A stretch of 64,000 bases of DNA from Euglena gracilis (GCA_039621445.1 CP154954.1:55114838-55178837); one strand, 5' to 3'; counted from the first letter of the stretch, positions 1-40,121 are shown. The notes: generated by a model not told the origin, from the sequence alone. Numbers and translations: made by a program.

Positions 1-18
1 GACAGCCCCAGGCAAACA

Positions 19-812
19 TCATTCAGTGCGGTACACCAAGGTTGCCATTTTGCGGTTCACTGTGGACACCAAAAAATCTTTATGGTTCACCTGGGGACAC
101 CAAGAAAATATTTGTGGTTCACATGTGGATACCAAAATTTTTTCCACCGCCTGCTGACATTTGCATCATCGTTTTTCTCCTCAACAGCAATGAAGCAAGC
201 TTCTTTGAACATGTTTGCCCAAATGAAAACGAAGCAAAATCAAAGGAAATGCCCGGCCCTTACAATGCCCTATTTAATGGTAATTTGATTTCCCCGCAAC
301 TCCCCACTTTGCCCGATATATGGCCGATTTACGGCCCAAAACAGCGCGGGAGACTCGCGATTTAGCTGTTTTCGGCCCTTTTTTCAGGTAAAAAAAAATC
401 AATTTTTCTAAAATTTCTCGAAAGTGGTGGGGAGTCAAAAGAAACGTCCGCCGACCTGAATTGAAGCCCTTTGAAGCCCTATCTAAGGGTATTTTGATTT
501 CCCTGCAACTCCCCGCCCTGCCCGAGTTACTGCCATTTTTCGGCCAATTTGGGCCATTTTGTGCAGTTTTGGCCTGTTTTGATAGCCGTTTTAGGCCATT
601 CCTGGGTTAAAAAGGTCAAAAAATATTCGAAAAAAATTCGAAAAAAATTCGAAAACTTTTTTTGCCCGAATTTTTTTTTTTTCGATCCTCAATCAAGTTT
701 TGTGGGCAACGAAATTTTTTGTGGACACCAAAATTTTTTTGCGGTTTACCTGTGGACACCAATAATTTTTTTGTGGTTCACACGTCTTTTGTGAACCACA
801 CTAAATGAATGT
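19..812. repeat. Dispersed element with GTGGTTCAC terminal repeats
   Basis: Imperfect ~32-bp units (GGACACCAAAATTTTTTTGCGGTTCACC type) sit at 60-155 and again at 718-785. They flank ~550 bp that itself holds an imperfect ~210-bp direct duplication (about 245-410 and 455-640, sharing TTGATTTCCC.GCAACTCCCC). The outer ends look inverted: CATTCAGTGCGGTACACC at the left, GTGAACCACACTAAATGAATG at the right. A short hairpin GTGGTTCACA/TGTGAACCAC is at 774-801. The layout, subterminal tandem units inside inverted ends, resembles the CACCTATAG elements elsewhere in the window. No target-site duplication was found and no protein is encoded. Confidence 0.45.
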
Positions 813-1597
813 CTGGCCCTGGGCCACATCTTTCTAGCATGCCAAGTTGGACTGGCAACTTCCTGGCCTGGCAAATGCTTCTCTGTCAAGTCAGCCATAA
901 CATGGACCCTCACAACATCCAATGCTGGCCGGCACCCTGACAAATTTTTTCAGGACTCACAGTTCCTGTGACGTTCCTGTTGTGTGTTACGTTTACGGGG
1001 GGTCACATTTACGTGCCCCAATGACAGCAACAAGTTCTGTCGGCCCCCAGAGGTGTGGAGGTGGTCGCTCCGACGCATACCGTCATCCTTGTGCTGGCCG
1101 CCCCTCCAGTGTTTCTCCTCCTCCGTGTCCCACCTGCGTCCCTATTCTGCAGCGTGATGCCAGAGACATTGGCCCTGGGGGATTCGTCCAGATGGCCGCG
1201 CGGCAGAGCACAGTGGTGCTCACGCAGCCTCCCGCTGGCCTGCAGAATTGTTGCAATTACATGTGAGCGTCCCAGCATCCCGGTCGACGGCGGCCATCCC
1301 GAGGCAGCCGGGTCTCACCGCCGTGTCAGTTGTTCAGGTCATGGTATGGGTTTGGGGCCGGCCCGGGGTCCCGCCGGTGCCACGCCGACAACCGCGGGCC
1401 CCTGCGCTGCACTGCGCTTCTCAGCCGGGGCCACCGCCATGCCGCTACTCTGTGTGTTGCACAGGGGCTGCACGCCGCAACCACCGCCCCCTTGCGGGGG
1501 AGGGGGGGACTCGGCTCCGCCCCTCCCCTGACACATCTGCCCGCACTGCCGCTGTCCCGATGGCCCGCTGGAGTGGACCCGGCCAGGCTTTCCTGTC

Positions 1598-1599
<2 letters not shown>
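813..1599. other. GC-rich segment, no assignable gene
   Basis: About 1,050-1,560 is GC-rich with several open frames on both strands, but none shows a recognisable family motif or convincing splice-site pair. It may hold exons of an unidentified gene; nothing firmer can be said. Confidence 0.3.
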
Positions 1600-1681
<82 letters not shown>

Positions 1682-1695
1682 AGAGGGAGAGAGAA
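1600..1695. repeat. (GA)n microsatellite
   Basis: Near-uninterrupted GA dinucleotide tract of about 80 bp with a decayed tail. Long Arg-Glu and Ser-Leu reading frames across it are artefacts of the repeat. Confidence 0.95.
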
Positions 1696-1810
1696 AGTTT
1701 GAGTTTGAGTGCCTTTGACAAGTGCCCACCTTTGGTTGTGTCCCGGGGGAGGGGGGGTCTGACCCGGGTGCCTCCGGGAGGGGTCGTCCTAACTTTGATA
1801 TTCAGTTTGT

Positions 1811-1861
1811 TGTGTGTGTGCGCGCATGTGTGTGCGTGCGTGCGTGTGTGTGTGTGTGTGC

Positions 1862-1929
<68 letters not shown>

Positions 1930-1930
1930 C
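1811..1930. repeat. (GT)n microsatellite
   Basis: GT tract with a few C interruptions at its 5' side and a pure core from about 1866 to 1928. Confidence 0.95.
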
Positions 1931-2018
1931 TTAGACGCTGGGAGGAGGATTCTCCGACCCTGAAAGGTGGAAAACGCCTTCCCCCCTGCCTCACAGTTGC
2001 ACTCAATCCCCCCCCAGG

Positions 2019-2290
2019 AGGTGCAACCTTCCTTGCTGTGAAAAGCCCGGCAGGTGCCCTCATTTCAATACAGAGCTGGCTTAAAGAGGCGTACGCCTTC
2101 AACAATTACCCGCACTGCAACCCTAAAGGAATACAGCGCTGTTGGGGGCTCGGGCCAGGCCGGGCCAGGGAGACCGGCCAACTCGATTGCGAGGCGGCAG
2201 CGGCCGGAAGGGACGAAGCCTGCCCCCCAGCCGACCCCCGGCAGTGTGTGGCAAGCGCACTGGCCCATCACCCACCGCAGCTCAGGTTGT
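2019..2290 (+). CDS. Candidate exon, unidentified gene
   Basis: A polypyrimidine-AG acceptor (CCCCCCCCAG, ending 2018) precedes an open frame that begins near GATFLAVKSPAGALIS and continues through SWLKEAYAFNNYPHC. Amino-acid composition is balanced and cysteine-containing, unlike the repeat-derived frames around it. No family is recognised and no downstream partner exon was proven, so the 3' end is approximate. It may belong to the same unknown gene as the fragments at 4.6-5.3 and 5.7 kb. Alternatively it is chance coding-like sequence. Confidence 0.25.
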
Positions 2291-2575
2291 GCTCCTCTGA
2301 AGGCCGAGGCCAATCTGATAGCAATGCCGTGGACAGGTGGAACGGGCCAGTGCCCGGTGGATGGGTTGTGCTACAGCCCACCCCCTCTGGTGTTGCGGGA
2401 TGGACATAAAAACCTGCGGCAATTTTTTTTTGAAGGAAATTCTTCTGGATCGGCCTCGGCTGGGCCAAAAAAAGCCGATTTTTTTTGCATAATTCGCAGT
2501 TTTTTGGGACATTTTTGCAGTTCTGATTTTTTGGCACCGGTTCCACCCTGGGTCAGCCCAGCTCCAGCCCGGGAC

Positions 2576-4286
2576 CAAGCACCTATAGCTAAAATGGCCT
2601 AAAATGGCCTAAAATGGCCTAAAATGGCCTAAAATGGCCTAAAATGACTTTTTGACCCCCTATAGGTGGGGGTCCCTAAAATGGCCTAAAATGGCCTAAA
2701 ATGGCCTAAAATGGCCTAAAATGGCCTAAAATGGGAAAAATTCTGTTGCACAACAATTTTTTTTGTGAACAACTGAAGCCATTCAGGCAATGAATGACTT
2801 TCGGTGTCTTTTGTTAATGTGGACGGCAAACAGTGGATTTGGTGGAGGAGCACAGCCCCACAAGGCCCAGGGTTTTATCCTAATAACACTCGTATCAGTC
2901 CCCAAATTCACAGCCCCAACCTTTTTTTGGTGGCTGAATTTTGAAGGTTTGAACAGATTATTTTTTCTTACTCCTATCTTGTTGGTTTGCACCGATGTTT
3001 GTTTCGCAAATAATGAAACGGAAGCATGGGGAAAAAGTCAACACAAAGATGAAAGATGTTGGAAAAATCTCAATTGAAATATAAAATTCTAGCATCATAT
3101 AAATCTAACTTTTGTAAGTAAATTTAATTTTTCATTCTTTATGAATAGACATAAAATTATTATGGATATTCTATGTATTTTATGTCGATATTTCGTGTGG
3201 GTATTTTATTATTATCAATTTTGTTGATATATTTTCCATATTTATAAAGATTTTATAGTCATCAATTTTTAATTGTAGAATTAAAAATATAACATTAACA
3301 TTATATTTAATGCAGTTTTAGTAATACCAATAACACCTGTTTTCATACAATTTTAGTAATAAAAGAGAAATAAGTTGAAATTAATAAATATATGTATTAA
3401 GTAAAAATAATATTTATTGATATAATGTGTAATTGTACAATAATTATTACTGCAATCATATTATCAATAAAATTGGAATAATATTGGGATATATAATATG
3501 ATAGAATATGATATAGGTTATCGGTCAATAGGTACAGGATTAGGTTTATATATTTCACTTTTTGCCTGGTGAAATTCAATTTGACTTTGGCATTGTTTTA
3601 GGCATGTATATCATTCATTTTATTATTATGATAAGTATTTAAAGAATAATTATTAAGATCTGTAATACAAATAAAAATTCATTGTATTTTTTTTGGAAAT
3701 AATTTTTTGTTTGTATTATGGATCTTAATAATTATAATAATTCTTTAATATTTATCATAATAATAAAATGAATGATATACATGGCTGAAACAATGCCAAA
3801 ATCAAATTGAATTTCACCAGGCAGCAGCATTATCTTTCAGAAAAAAAATGACTTCTTATTGCGAAATTCCGCAAAATGGTGTAGAATTCACAAAAAAAAA
3901 ACGGGAGCCTTTTTGGTAGCACAGATAAAAAAATTTTTTTGTCCAACGTTTTTTTTTCTCTGAAAAATTTCATCTACCGTAAATTCTTATTGTTCAGAAT
4001 TCCTCTATGAATATGAATATAGACTTGTTGAGCTTCCCATTGTTTTGATCAGCGTTCATGAATTTTGCATGCTTTTTTGGATGTACATTTGTTATTACCG
4101 AACAAGAGAAGGTTTGCACACGTTATGATACTGTTTTCGGGACAAAATGATCAAAAATTATGATTTTCAGGACCCCCACCTATACCTTAAAATGGCCTAA
4201 AATGGCCTTAAATGGCCTAAAATGGCCTAAAATGGCCTAAAATGGCCTAAAATGGGGATTTTTTTGGGCTTGACTATAGGTGCTTG
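2576..4286. mobile_element. Non-autonomous hAT-like element, CACCTATAG family, copy 1
   Basis: Terminal inverted repeats CAAGCACCTATAG and CTATAGGTGCTTG bound 1,711 bp. The flanking 8-bp direct repeat CCCGGGAC (2568-2575 and 4287-4294) is identical. Inside both ends are tandem 10-bp units TAAAATGGCC in the same orientation, and second inner copies of CTATAGGTG. An 8-bp target duplication with CA-initial termini fits the hAT superfamily (family knowledge); P-type elements also give 8 bp. No transposase is encoded. Compared with the 890-bp copy at 62634 it carries an extra AT-rich block of about 0.9 kb (roughly 2960-3830). Confidence 0.85.
3564..3822. repeat. Foldback nested in the AT-rich part of copy 1
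   Basis: Two arms of about 100 bp are inverted relative to each other (GCCTGGTGAAATTCAATTTG at the left, its complement ending at 3822). They surround a short AT-rich loop near 3670-3710. The arms match closely with small gaps. It is absent from the sibling element at 62634, so it looks like a separate insertion. No target duplication was identified. Confidence 0.75.
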
Positions 4287-4619
4287 CCCGGGACCCCTAC
4301 GGGTGGGGGGGGTCAGCCAACAGGCTTTTTCCACCCAGCTCAAATTTTCCAGCCTCTGAGCTGCACCCACCGGGGGGGGGGGTCTGATGAAATGCCCTGT
4401 TCCCTCCCTTCCCACTGCCCACTGGGTTGATGGAAAGAAGGCAACTGTGCAAAATTGCCAATGCGGTGGGCAGCGTATCCACCACATCGAGCAATCTTTT
4501 GTTGGTGGGAAACAAGAGAATGCCGATGAAGAGGTCGGGATGCTGAGCACAAACACCGGCTGTGTCCATATGCAGACCCCCAGCCCCACCTTCCCCCAGA
4601 GGAGCGGCAGATGGGCGGC

Positions 4620-5144
4620 CGCCCCTCCTGTACCGTCCCCCGCCCCGATCGCCCCCTCCCCTCGAGTCGTCCAGAAGCTGTTCCCTGTCACCCCGGCAAC
4701 CTTGGCCAGGGGTTTTCTTAAGGACCCGGGAGGGATCCCGCAGGCCGGCTGGAAAAGGGTGCTGGCTGGACTCCCCCCTCTGGGGGGGGGAGATCCTGGC
4801 AGCTGGACCAACAGGCAAAAAAATTCAGATCCAGCCAAGTTGGCACATATCAGCCAAAATTTGGAGGTGAAAACCCAAAAACCACCCCAAATTGCTAATT
4901 TGGCCATTTTTGACCCCCCTTTTAGGTCCAGCCCGTCTTTGCAGGGCTGGCCCGAACTGTACTTCAGTGGACCCTGTGGGAGGGGTCCGCAGCTCGGCTG
5001 GGAGCTCCTGGCTGGAAAAAAGGAGCTTGATGGCTGGACTGTCCCTGGGGTAGGTTCCCCCTCCAGCTTAAGAAATACCCTGGCCTTGGCAGCCAGGCGG
5101 TCTGTGGCGGTCGTGCTGACCACCATTGCTCTTCGTTCCCCCCA
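4620..5144 (+). CDS. Candidate exon split by a MITE
   Basis: The frame VVQKLFPVTPATL runs into the element at 4707. On its far side AARRSVAVVLTTIALR continues. Applying the rule exon|NNNCAG...CTGNNNNN|exon (removing 4704-5087) joins ACC TT to G GCA GCC, giving TLAARRSV without a stop. The gene is not recognised and the outer boundaries are approximate. The in-frame join could be chance (about one in three), but the same rule works at well-supported exons further along. Confidence 0.35.
4707..5082. mobile_element. MITE, TTTTCTTAAG terminal-repeat family
   Basis: The 376-bp element has ends CAGGGGTTTTCTTAAG and CTTAAGAAATACCCTG (14 of 16 inverted matches). It is flanked by ACCTTGGC and GCCTTGGC, an 8-bp direct repeat matching at 7 of 8. 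There is no open frame of note. It belongs to the same family as the intron element at 33577-34457. Confidence 0.8.
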
Positions 5145-5189
5145 GGGTGGTGACAGCCCTTCTCAGCGGTGATTTTGCCCCCCCCCCCC

Positions 5190-5272
5190 GTCCTGGCACT
5201 CTTTGGCTGGCGGGCAAATACACACAGCGGGGACCAGCCGGATTCATCTGTCCACTGGAAATCAGCTTCCAG
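5190..5272 (+). CDS. Candidate exon ending at a GTGTGT donor
   Basis: After a C-run the frame GTLWLAGKYTQRGPAGFICP continues to EISFQ and meets a donor-like CAG|GTGTGT at 5273. Unrecognised; possibly part of the same unknown gene as the fragments at 4.6-5.1 and 5.7 kb. Confidence 0.25.
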
Positions 5273-5712
5273 GTGTGTACTCACAAACGGGCCTCATGGG
5301 AGTTGGCCTCCCCCTTTGCACCCACCAATTCGGCCTCCCCGAAAACTTTTTGCGTTTTTTTTTTGTGTGAAGATTGGTCTGAACAACACCAGGTGGCATA
5401 CTTTTCCGCGCTGCTTTTCTGCACCGCTGTCCATTTACACATTCTTAAGTTTCTGCTTCTTCATATCCAAATCACCGACAGAAAAGTGGAAGTTTTTTTC
5501 TATCTTGACGTGTGGAAATGGACACACAAAAACTGTGAATGTGACCCACCGCCAAACCGACAGGCAGGTACTGAGGCATCACACTGCCACCGGTGAAGAG
5601 CTTCTCTCCGATTCGCTTGCCCCTCTGGCCGGCCCCACCCCAGAGCCCGGCTCCAGACCACGGTGCCTGACCCCCCTCCCCCCTCCATGGGGGGGGGGGG
5701 GGCCCGCCTGCC

Positions 5713-5812
5713 GGCCACGGCGGGCTCCACGACCGGCTGTTGGCGGTGGCACCGCTGTGGGACCCGCTGCGCCGCCCGGATTCCTTGCACTGCGGTTGGT
5801 GCCCCGCCAGGG
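5713..5812 (+). CDS. Candidate exon, unidentified
   Basis: GC-rich frame reading GGLHDRLLAVAPLWDPLRRP and on to DSLHCGWCPAR before a C-run. Composition is gene-like, but no homology is recognised and neither splice site is certain. The opposite strand is also open here. Confidence 0.22.
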
Positions 5813-8800
5813 TGCTCTCCCCCCCCCTGCCATCAGCCCTGTCCCCTCCGCCTGCATCCCTGGTCCCACAAATCCCTGCTGGTCAATGCGGGTTCCCCCC
5901 AGGGGGGGGGGTGCTCACTGGGGGGTCACCGCCATGGAGGGCTGCCGCTGAGGGGTTGGGGATGAAGCTTCGCCTCCTCACATCTGGGTGAGGTGACTGG
6001 CTTGGTCCCAGATGTAGTGAAGTGTTGGCTTGTGTTTAAGTGTTTTTTTCTTGGGTTGGAGCCCCTGAAATTTCATCATTTTTGAGTTGTACCTGAAATA
6101 AGGGTTTGATGATTTTTCAGGGATCTCTTTTAGCGTCTCCAGCGTTTCTCGCCGATCCTTCAGGGAGGGGGGGGGTCTTTAATTTGGGTGGATCTTTTTT
6201 TGCCGGGGGGGGGTCTTATTTTGGGGGGTTTACAACGCTCAGTTGCTGCGAATTTTGATACAGTTCGAAACAGGGGGCTGATTACCTTGTCACTTGGACA
6301 CTGTTTTGAACAAAAAATGCCCCCCCCCAGGAAACTGCCATGCCCAGAACCTGTCAGGATCCCTGAGACTGCCAACCTGTTATGACAGAACGTTGTCTGT
6401 CAGGTGAAAGTTTCCCGGGGGGGGGTGCAGAACGGGACTGTATGTGGTGGCCCATAAGGAGGGTCATTAGTTATGAAAAAAAAGGAAAAAAGAAGAAAAC
6501 GGGTCATGAAAGTGGCATTGGAAAACTTTGCATCCTTTTATTTCAAAAAGGTGGGGAAACCTCGTGTACCTGAGGCCTTGGCTGCGTCCTTTGTCCTCCG
6601 TCAGGCACAAGAAGTCAACGTTACGAGGGGGCTTGGCGCCTTTGCAACTCTGTATTTTTGCCACCTTTTTACCTCCTCCCTCCAAGCCACACCCAAGCGC
6701 TGTGTGTCCCAAGGCAGAAATGCCCCACACTCCACGGACACCCCAAACTCAAGAAGGACTTTCCCTCTCTTTTGGTGAAAGTACTCTGCTTGCCACCTTG
6801 TTGCCTGATCTGCTTGTTACACTGAGTATTTGTCTGCACATAAAATATATTACATTTAAATGTGTAATACTTATCAAATCCGCAGAAAATTAAAATTTTG
6901 CGGTGATTTGATTCCGAAACTACGTCTGAAAAGCACCACCGCTGCACTTTTGGAGTAAGATGTGGGCATGCAATGACTTCAACATCAAATTTTAGTACTA
7001 CCCATTGCTCTGTGTGGGCATCGTGTCAACTGGACCCCCAAAGTTGACGTTCCATACTGACCTTTTCTTTGTGCAGCCTAATGCCGAGATGTTCCCACAA
7101 ATGGGGTGATTTGTTTAGGGCACCAACAATAGAGGGCATTCCAGTTGATGGGATGAAACGCTTGGGTGCGCTTAAACGTTGGATGTGAGTGAACACGGTA
7201 CGGTGCCCGGAGCCACTGCACGGCGGTGGACGTCCATTGGTTCGTCTTCCCAGTTTCGCCGTCGCAAATGGGGCCCCATTTGTGGGCCTCCCGTCCGCGA
7301 ATGGTCCCCGACATTTGGCGATTGCCCAGCCCGCCCCGCCGAGCGACTGGCACCGTTTGGCAGCAGCGGCCCGTTCCTGGCGGCCAATGGGGCATTTGAG
7401 GTTCATTTCATTTGAGCACGGAGAAGCTGGGAAGCATTTGATTTTTGGCCAAACCCCGGAGGGGGGGGGGTCACCAAAAATCAGTCATTTTTTTCCCGGA
7501 GGCCAGTCAGCCACCACCCCCAGGGGGGGGGGGGGCATTTGGGTTTCAAGGAGGGAAGATTGACCACAAACTGAAGAAGAATGGTGAAAATTTTCCCCAG
7601 CGCCTTCGGCACTGGGTCATTTTGCTTTTTTTTTTTGCTGAACCTTTGGGCCTCAGTCGGCCGTGATTACGGTTTTGATATGCTCGTGCGGGCCCAGTGA
7701 GTGAGGCCATGGGGACCTGCCCGTGTGTTGTACGACTGCTGTGCGGGGCGGGGCCGGCTGATGCCAGCCCCCCCCCACCCCCGCACTTCCCTCCCCTGTC
7801 TGTTGCGACCTATCCCCAGCGCCACAGGTCACCGGTCGACGGCAGCTTGGGGCTGGTGAGGAGAGCAGGTTTTTGGGGAGGATCAGGCCATGAGGTCAAC
7901 CCCCACATTCAAGTGAACGGGGTGCGCACATTATCGGACCGAAGTTTCGGGCCCTCGGGGGTGTGACACTTATTTGGGCACGACCCGAAAGCGGTTCGAT
8001 GTGAAATGGTTTTTTGGGGGGTGCACATTTTTTTTTTGGATTTCACTTTCGGACCCTCGGGGGTGTGACACTTATTTGGGCACTGCGCATCATTTGGGCA
8101 CCGTGCACTAAGATGCGGGGTTTACCCACTACCCCTCATTGCTTTCCAGACCACCTGCCCCCCCTTTTGGACCAGAGTGTGTCCCAACCAGGCTTCTTTT
8201 TTTTAGAAAGTTCGCCCCTCCCCCCCCTTGGTGGGTGCTCTGGGCAGGAGGGAGGCATTTTCGACCCCCCCCCCCAGGGAGGGCTGGGTTTTGGGTTGAC
8301 TGTGCACACCCCGGGGGCCTGGTAATGGCCATTGCCAGGGAAAGTTGCATGGCTTCGCCGAGACCCGAAACCGACCCCTGCTGTGGCCGGGCCCCCCATC
8401 CCACAAGGCACCCCCCCTCCTCCCCTGGGCTTGGGAAAAGAAACCACTTTGGGGGGGGGGTGACTAGACCAGGGCGTAGCAGGTCCAAAGGCAGTGGAAT
8501 CCCTCCTTAAATCAAACTCTACCCAGTAGTCAAATTTGAAGCCCCTTCGCAGGCTGGGGGGTCGCCCCCCCCCCCCTTTACGGAAGGTTGCATGCTCCCT
8601 GGGGTGGTTGGCATAATTTTTTTTTAAAGGTTGAACCCTGGGAGGGGTAGGGTGGGTGGGCCGGCCAGCCCAGGGGGCACCCCAGGGCCTTGCGGGTCTG
8701 GAGGTGGGGTTTGGACTTTTTGGCTTTTTTTGGGATTTTTTTTCCCCCAAAATTGACACCCCAAAAGTGGGTCCCCCGGACCCCCTCCTCCCCGGGCTGA

Positions 8801-9700
8801 AAGTCGCTGGTGGGTGCTCTGGGCGGAGTTGTTGGGGTGTTGAAAGGTGAGGGCTGGAATTCAAGGTCTGTCCACAACCCGGCAAAACTCTCCAAATGCA
8901 TTTTTTTCTGCTGTGCCAGAAAGGGTCTTCCATTGTACAGATGGGATGGGGGATGGCTTTCCCCGTCGGCAGTGTTGGCTCCTCCTCGGCTGGCCCAAAT
9001 GAACCCTGAACCCGCCAGTGGCCTTGCCAGAAATTGGGATGTGAGGTTGTTGGAGGCTGTCGCGAAAGAGGTGCCTGGGCCCAAATTGCTGTCCAGTTTG
9101 CGGGATTGCCTCCTGTTTCTGTGGGGGGCCCTCCCATTCTTTTGGAGCTTGGATCAAACCCAAGGCGCAACGTTTCCATGTGGTCCAGGTGAGGGGTCGG
9201 AGAAGCTCATTGGCATTGTCCACCCCCAAGTGATGCCCACCGTGCCACGACCATGCTGCTGTCGCTCTGCCCTTTGCAATTTGTGTGTTCGTCGGGAGTG
9301 ATTTTTCAGCTGCATGCACCCTCGTTGATTTTGCTCATGGTTTGATTCTAGTGCCTGCCCACCCCGATGGGTTCAAAAACGTGCGTTGCTGCATTGAGTA
9401 ACAAAGTTAGGAAAATTCCAGATAACATTTTCTCAGTATCAAAAAATGCAAAACTCACGAGACCATTATTTTATCATGTCAGGGAGACAAAAAGAGAAAC
9501 ATTGCAAACCTTTTGAATTAATGCATGCTCCAAATTACGTCCCTCGAAGGCACACACAAGGGATTTTATTAAAAAAAAGGTTCAATCGGAGCAAGCTTTT
9601 TTTTCAGTCGAAGCAAGTAGTTTTCATTTTTTTTGTGTTATTTGCATGCTTCCCTCAACCTCAAAATACAAAAGTTTGTCCTGAACACAACGAGGCATAA
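5813..9700. other. No supported gene; decayed repeats
   Basis: Poly-G/poly-C runs, T-rich tracts and open frames on both strands near 7180-7415 and 8810-9300, none with a family motif. GGTGGGTGCTCTGGGC occurs at about 8229 and 8811, suggesting a duplicated repeat. The sequence near 8640-8800 resembles the GC-rich interior of the TTTTTTTAAG element family. Confidence 0.4.
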
Positions 9701-9739
9701 CAAATTTCTTTTTGAATCAAATTGATTTTTATTCACACC

Positions 9740-10230
9740 AGAAGTTGTTTGGCCCCAGCTGCTTGCGATGGTGTTTGTTGCCAAAAAATCACCTCCGTCA
9801 TTACCTGTGGCAATCAATGGACATTGGAAACAGTAGCGCCCATTGACGTTCGGTTTGAAGGGGATTTGACATCTCCGCCCAAAGAAACAAACCTTTGCCA
9901 CAAAAGTGGCCTCACTGAACCGAGGGGTTCATGTCCAGGGATTTTTTGTTTTTGACCCGGGGAGAGGTGGCCCTTCCTCCTACGGGGTACCCCCAAGGGC
10001 CTTGTGGGTCCCCCGCTGGAGGCGGGCTTATGCTGTTCTGGCCTTTTTTTGGTGTGAATTTCCAAAAAATTGACCCCAAATTGACCGCCCAAAGGTGGGT
10101 CCCCCGGACCCCCCCCCCGGGTTGGGGTATCCTTTGGGTGGGAAGGCGGACCCCCGGTCTTAAGAAATATCTGGTGATGTCAGCCAACGTGGAGCCCAGG
10201 GATGGATGGGAAGTCCTTTGATTTTGAGGT
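9740..10230 (+). CDS. Candidate exons flanking a MITE
   Basis: A frame including VAPIDVRFEGDLTSPPKETN and CHKSGLTEPRGS stops only inside the element at 9936. Removing 9933-10178 by the nonconventional rule joins TCA T to GT CAG CCA ACG, continuing SCQPTWSPGMDGKSFDFE without a stop up to a GTAGAT donor-like site near 10212. Cysteine content suggests an extracellular protein. No family is recognised and both outer ends are approximate. Confidence 0.35.
9936..10173. mobile_element. MITE, TTTTTTTAAG family
   Basis: The 238-bp element begins CAGGGATTTTTTG and ends CTTAAGAAATATCTG. It is flanked by TTCATGTC and GTGATGTC, an 8-bp direct repeat matching at 6 of 8. The interior has GGTGGGTCCCCCGGACCCCC-like GC blocks shared with other members of the family. 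Confidence 0.7.
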
Positions 10231-11058
10231 AGATGTTGGGAGGGGGGTCCGGACACCCGTCCCCCTTTTTGGCAAACCAAAATAGTGATATTTTTTTCTT
10301 TTGGCGCTGCGTGCCAGAAAATGAGCAAATAATGCTTTTCCCTCACTTTTTTTTTATTTTCGTGTTTTCCACATGAAAAGTGTTCAAAAAATTAAGTTAA
10401 ATCTAAAAATGCTCATTTTGGCAAAAATAATTCCGTTAAATAATAAATCCAAAACAATTAAATCCAAAAAATACAAATTTTTTGCAGCGGATTTAGCTTT
10501 TTTTTTGGATTTAATGGAGAATAATTTTTTTTGCCATTTTTTGCCAGTTTTAGATTTTTTGGCCAATTTTGGCCTGGTATCCAGGCTTTTGCCACTCCAC
10601 AAAACCGAAAAATTTCCAGGCCCCCTTCAGTTTCAAGGTCGGAGGGGGGGTCCGACCCACCCTCCTCCATGGGGGGTTCCAGACCCCCCCAAGGCTTCTC
10701 ATACATCCCTGGTGGAGCCTGTGAACCAATGGGATAGTGGACCTCGTTGATTTTCTTCAGCCACGGTGTCTCATTGAGCATAGATCAAGTGAGCAGGCTG
10801 ATGGAGAGACTTTCTTTTCTGGGTACCTTTCTGGTGCAAATTAGGGGAAGAAGGTCGAAGGAGAACAGGGTGTGATGCCACTGGTGGGGGTGCGGGGTGT
10901 CGATTCCTGGGATGGCCGCGTTTTTTTTCCGCCCCCGCTGCTGCCAGGGTCGGGCCGTGCGTGCTGGGGCTCCGCCCGCCGGCACCCGCCCAGCCTGTTC
11001 TGCGTGGCGTGCACCACGTCCCCAGCGCAGCGTTCACCGCCCCCCTCCATTGCCCCGC

Positions 11059-39220
<28,162 letters not shown>

Positions 39221-40121
39221 CAAGCACCTATAGTAAAAATGGCCGAAAATGGCCGAAAATGGCCGAAAATGAAATTTTGGGCTCTATAGGTGGGTGTCCT
39301 GAAAATGGCCGAAAATGGCCGAAAATGGCCGAAAATGAGAAAAAATTTGTTGCAGTTTTTTTTCGAGTTTTTTTTTTTTGCCTAACAGTTGCTTTTTCCT
39401 TGAGGGGCAATTTTCAGTGCGACTGATTCTTGTCTCTGTGCAGCCTCTCTTCTTTTGTTATTATGCCTGGCCTTGCAGCACATGCTGCTCAAAGAACCAC
39501 CTCCGAAAGGGTTATTTGGGCCAAAGCTGAATGTTTTGATGGCGTTTCAGAAAATTTTGGTGACAGGGCGATGCTGGCATTTTTTTTAGTATATTTTGAA
39601 GAATATGATGCAGATGCTGGACAAGATGCAGATGCTAAACAAGATGCAGACACTGGACGAGATGCAGATGCTGTACAAGATGCAGATGCTGGACAAGATG
39701 CAGAAAAGCACCAGTTTTGGTGTTGCCACCACCATTGTGATTAATATGTCATGTGCCACCACTCTCATGAAGCGTCCAAAGAACCCCCAGCAAAAAAAAA
39801 AGACCAAAGTGGACAAGAGCCTTTCTGGCAGGAAAAAAGAAGCCTATTCCCAAAACCTTGCAATATTGCAAAAAAAAACTCTTTGACCTCTTTAATCCCT
39901 GAGCACCCATTCCAAACGGACCTCCTTGGATGTGTTAGCTTGTCACGACTGCTTGCATGTTGACTGAATGGTCAAAATGCATTGTTGGTATGAAAGAATT
40001 TTAAGGCAGCTTTACCCCCACCTAAAGGAAAAAAAATGGCCGAAAATGGCCGAGAATGGCCGAAAATGGCCGCAAATGGCCGAAAATGGCGGAAAATCTG
40101 GGGGTCAACTATAGGTGCTTG
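39221..40121. mobile_element. CACCTATAG family element, copy 2
   Basis: 901 bp between CAAGCACCTATAG and CTATAGGTGCTTG, flanked by the identical 8-bp repeat CTGATAAG (39213-39220, 40122-40129). The subterminal unit is GAAAATGGCC instead of TAAAATGGCC, marking a subfamily. The centre has an ~18-bp GATGCAGATGCTG-type tandem (about 39605-39700). No transposase. Confidence 0.87.

Noticed and set aside
2590-2740. Regular AAAATGGCCT units considered as a CRISPR-like array
   Set aside because: 10-bp units in pure tandem with no unique spacers; they are subterminal repeats of a transposon in a eukaryotic genome.
7026-7415. Possible exon on either strand
   Set aside because: Both strands are equally open because of palindromic AAATGGGGCCCCATTT-type sequence; no motif or splice site decides.
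8136-9179. 347-codon open frame on the - strand
   Set aside because: No family motif, low-complexity Pro/Gly/Ser composition from G/C runs, and overlapping open frames on the + strand.
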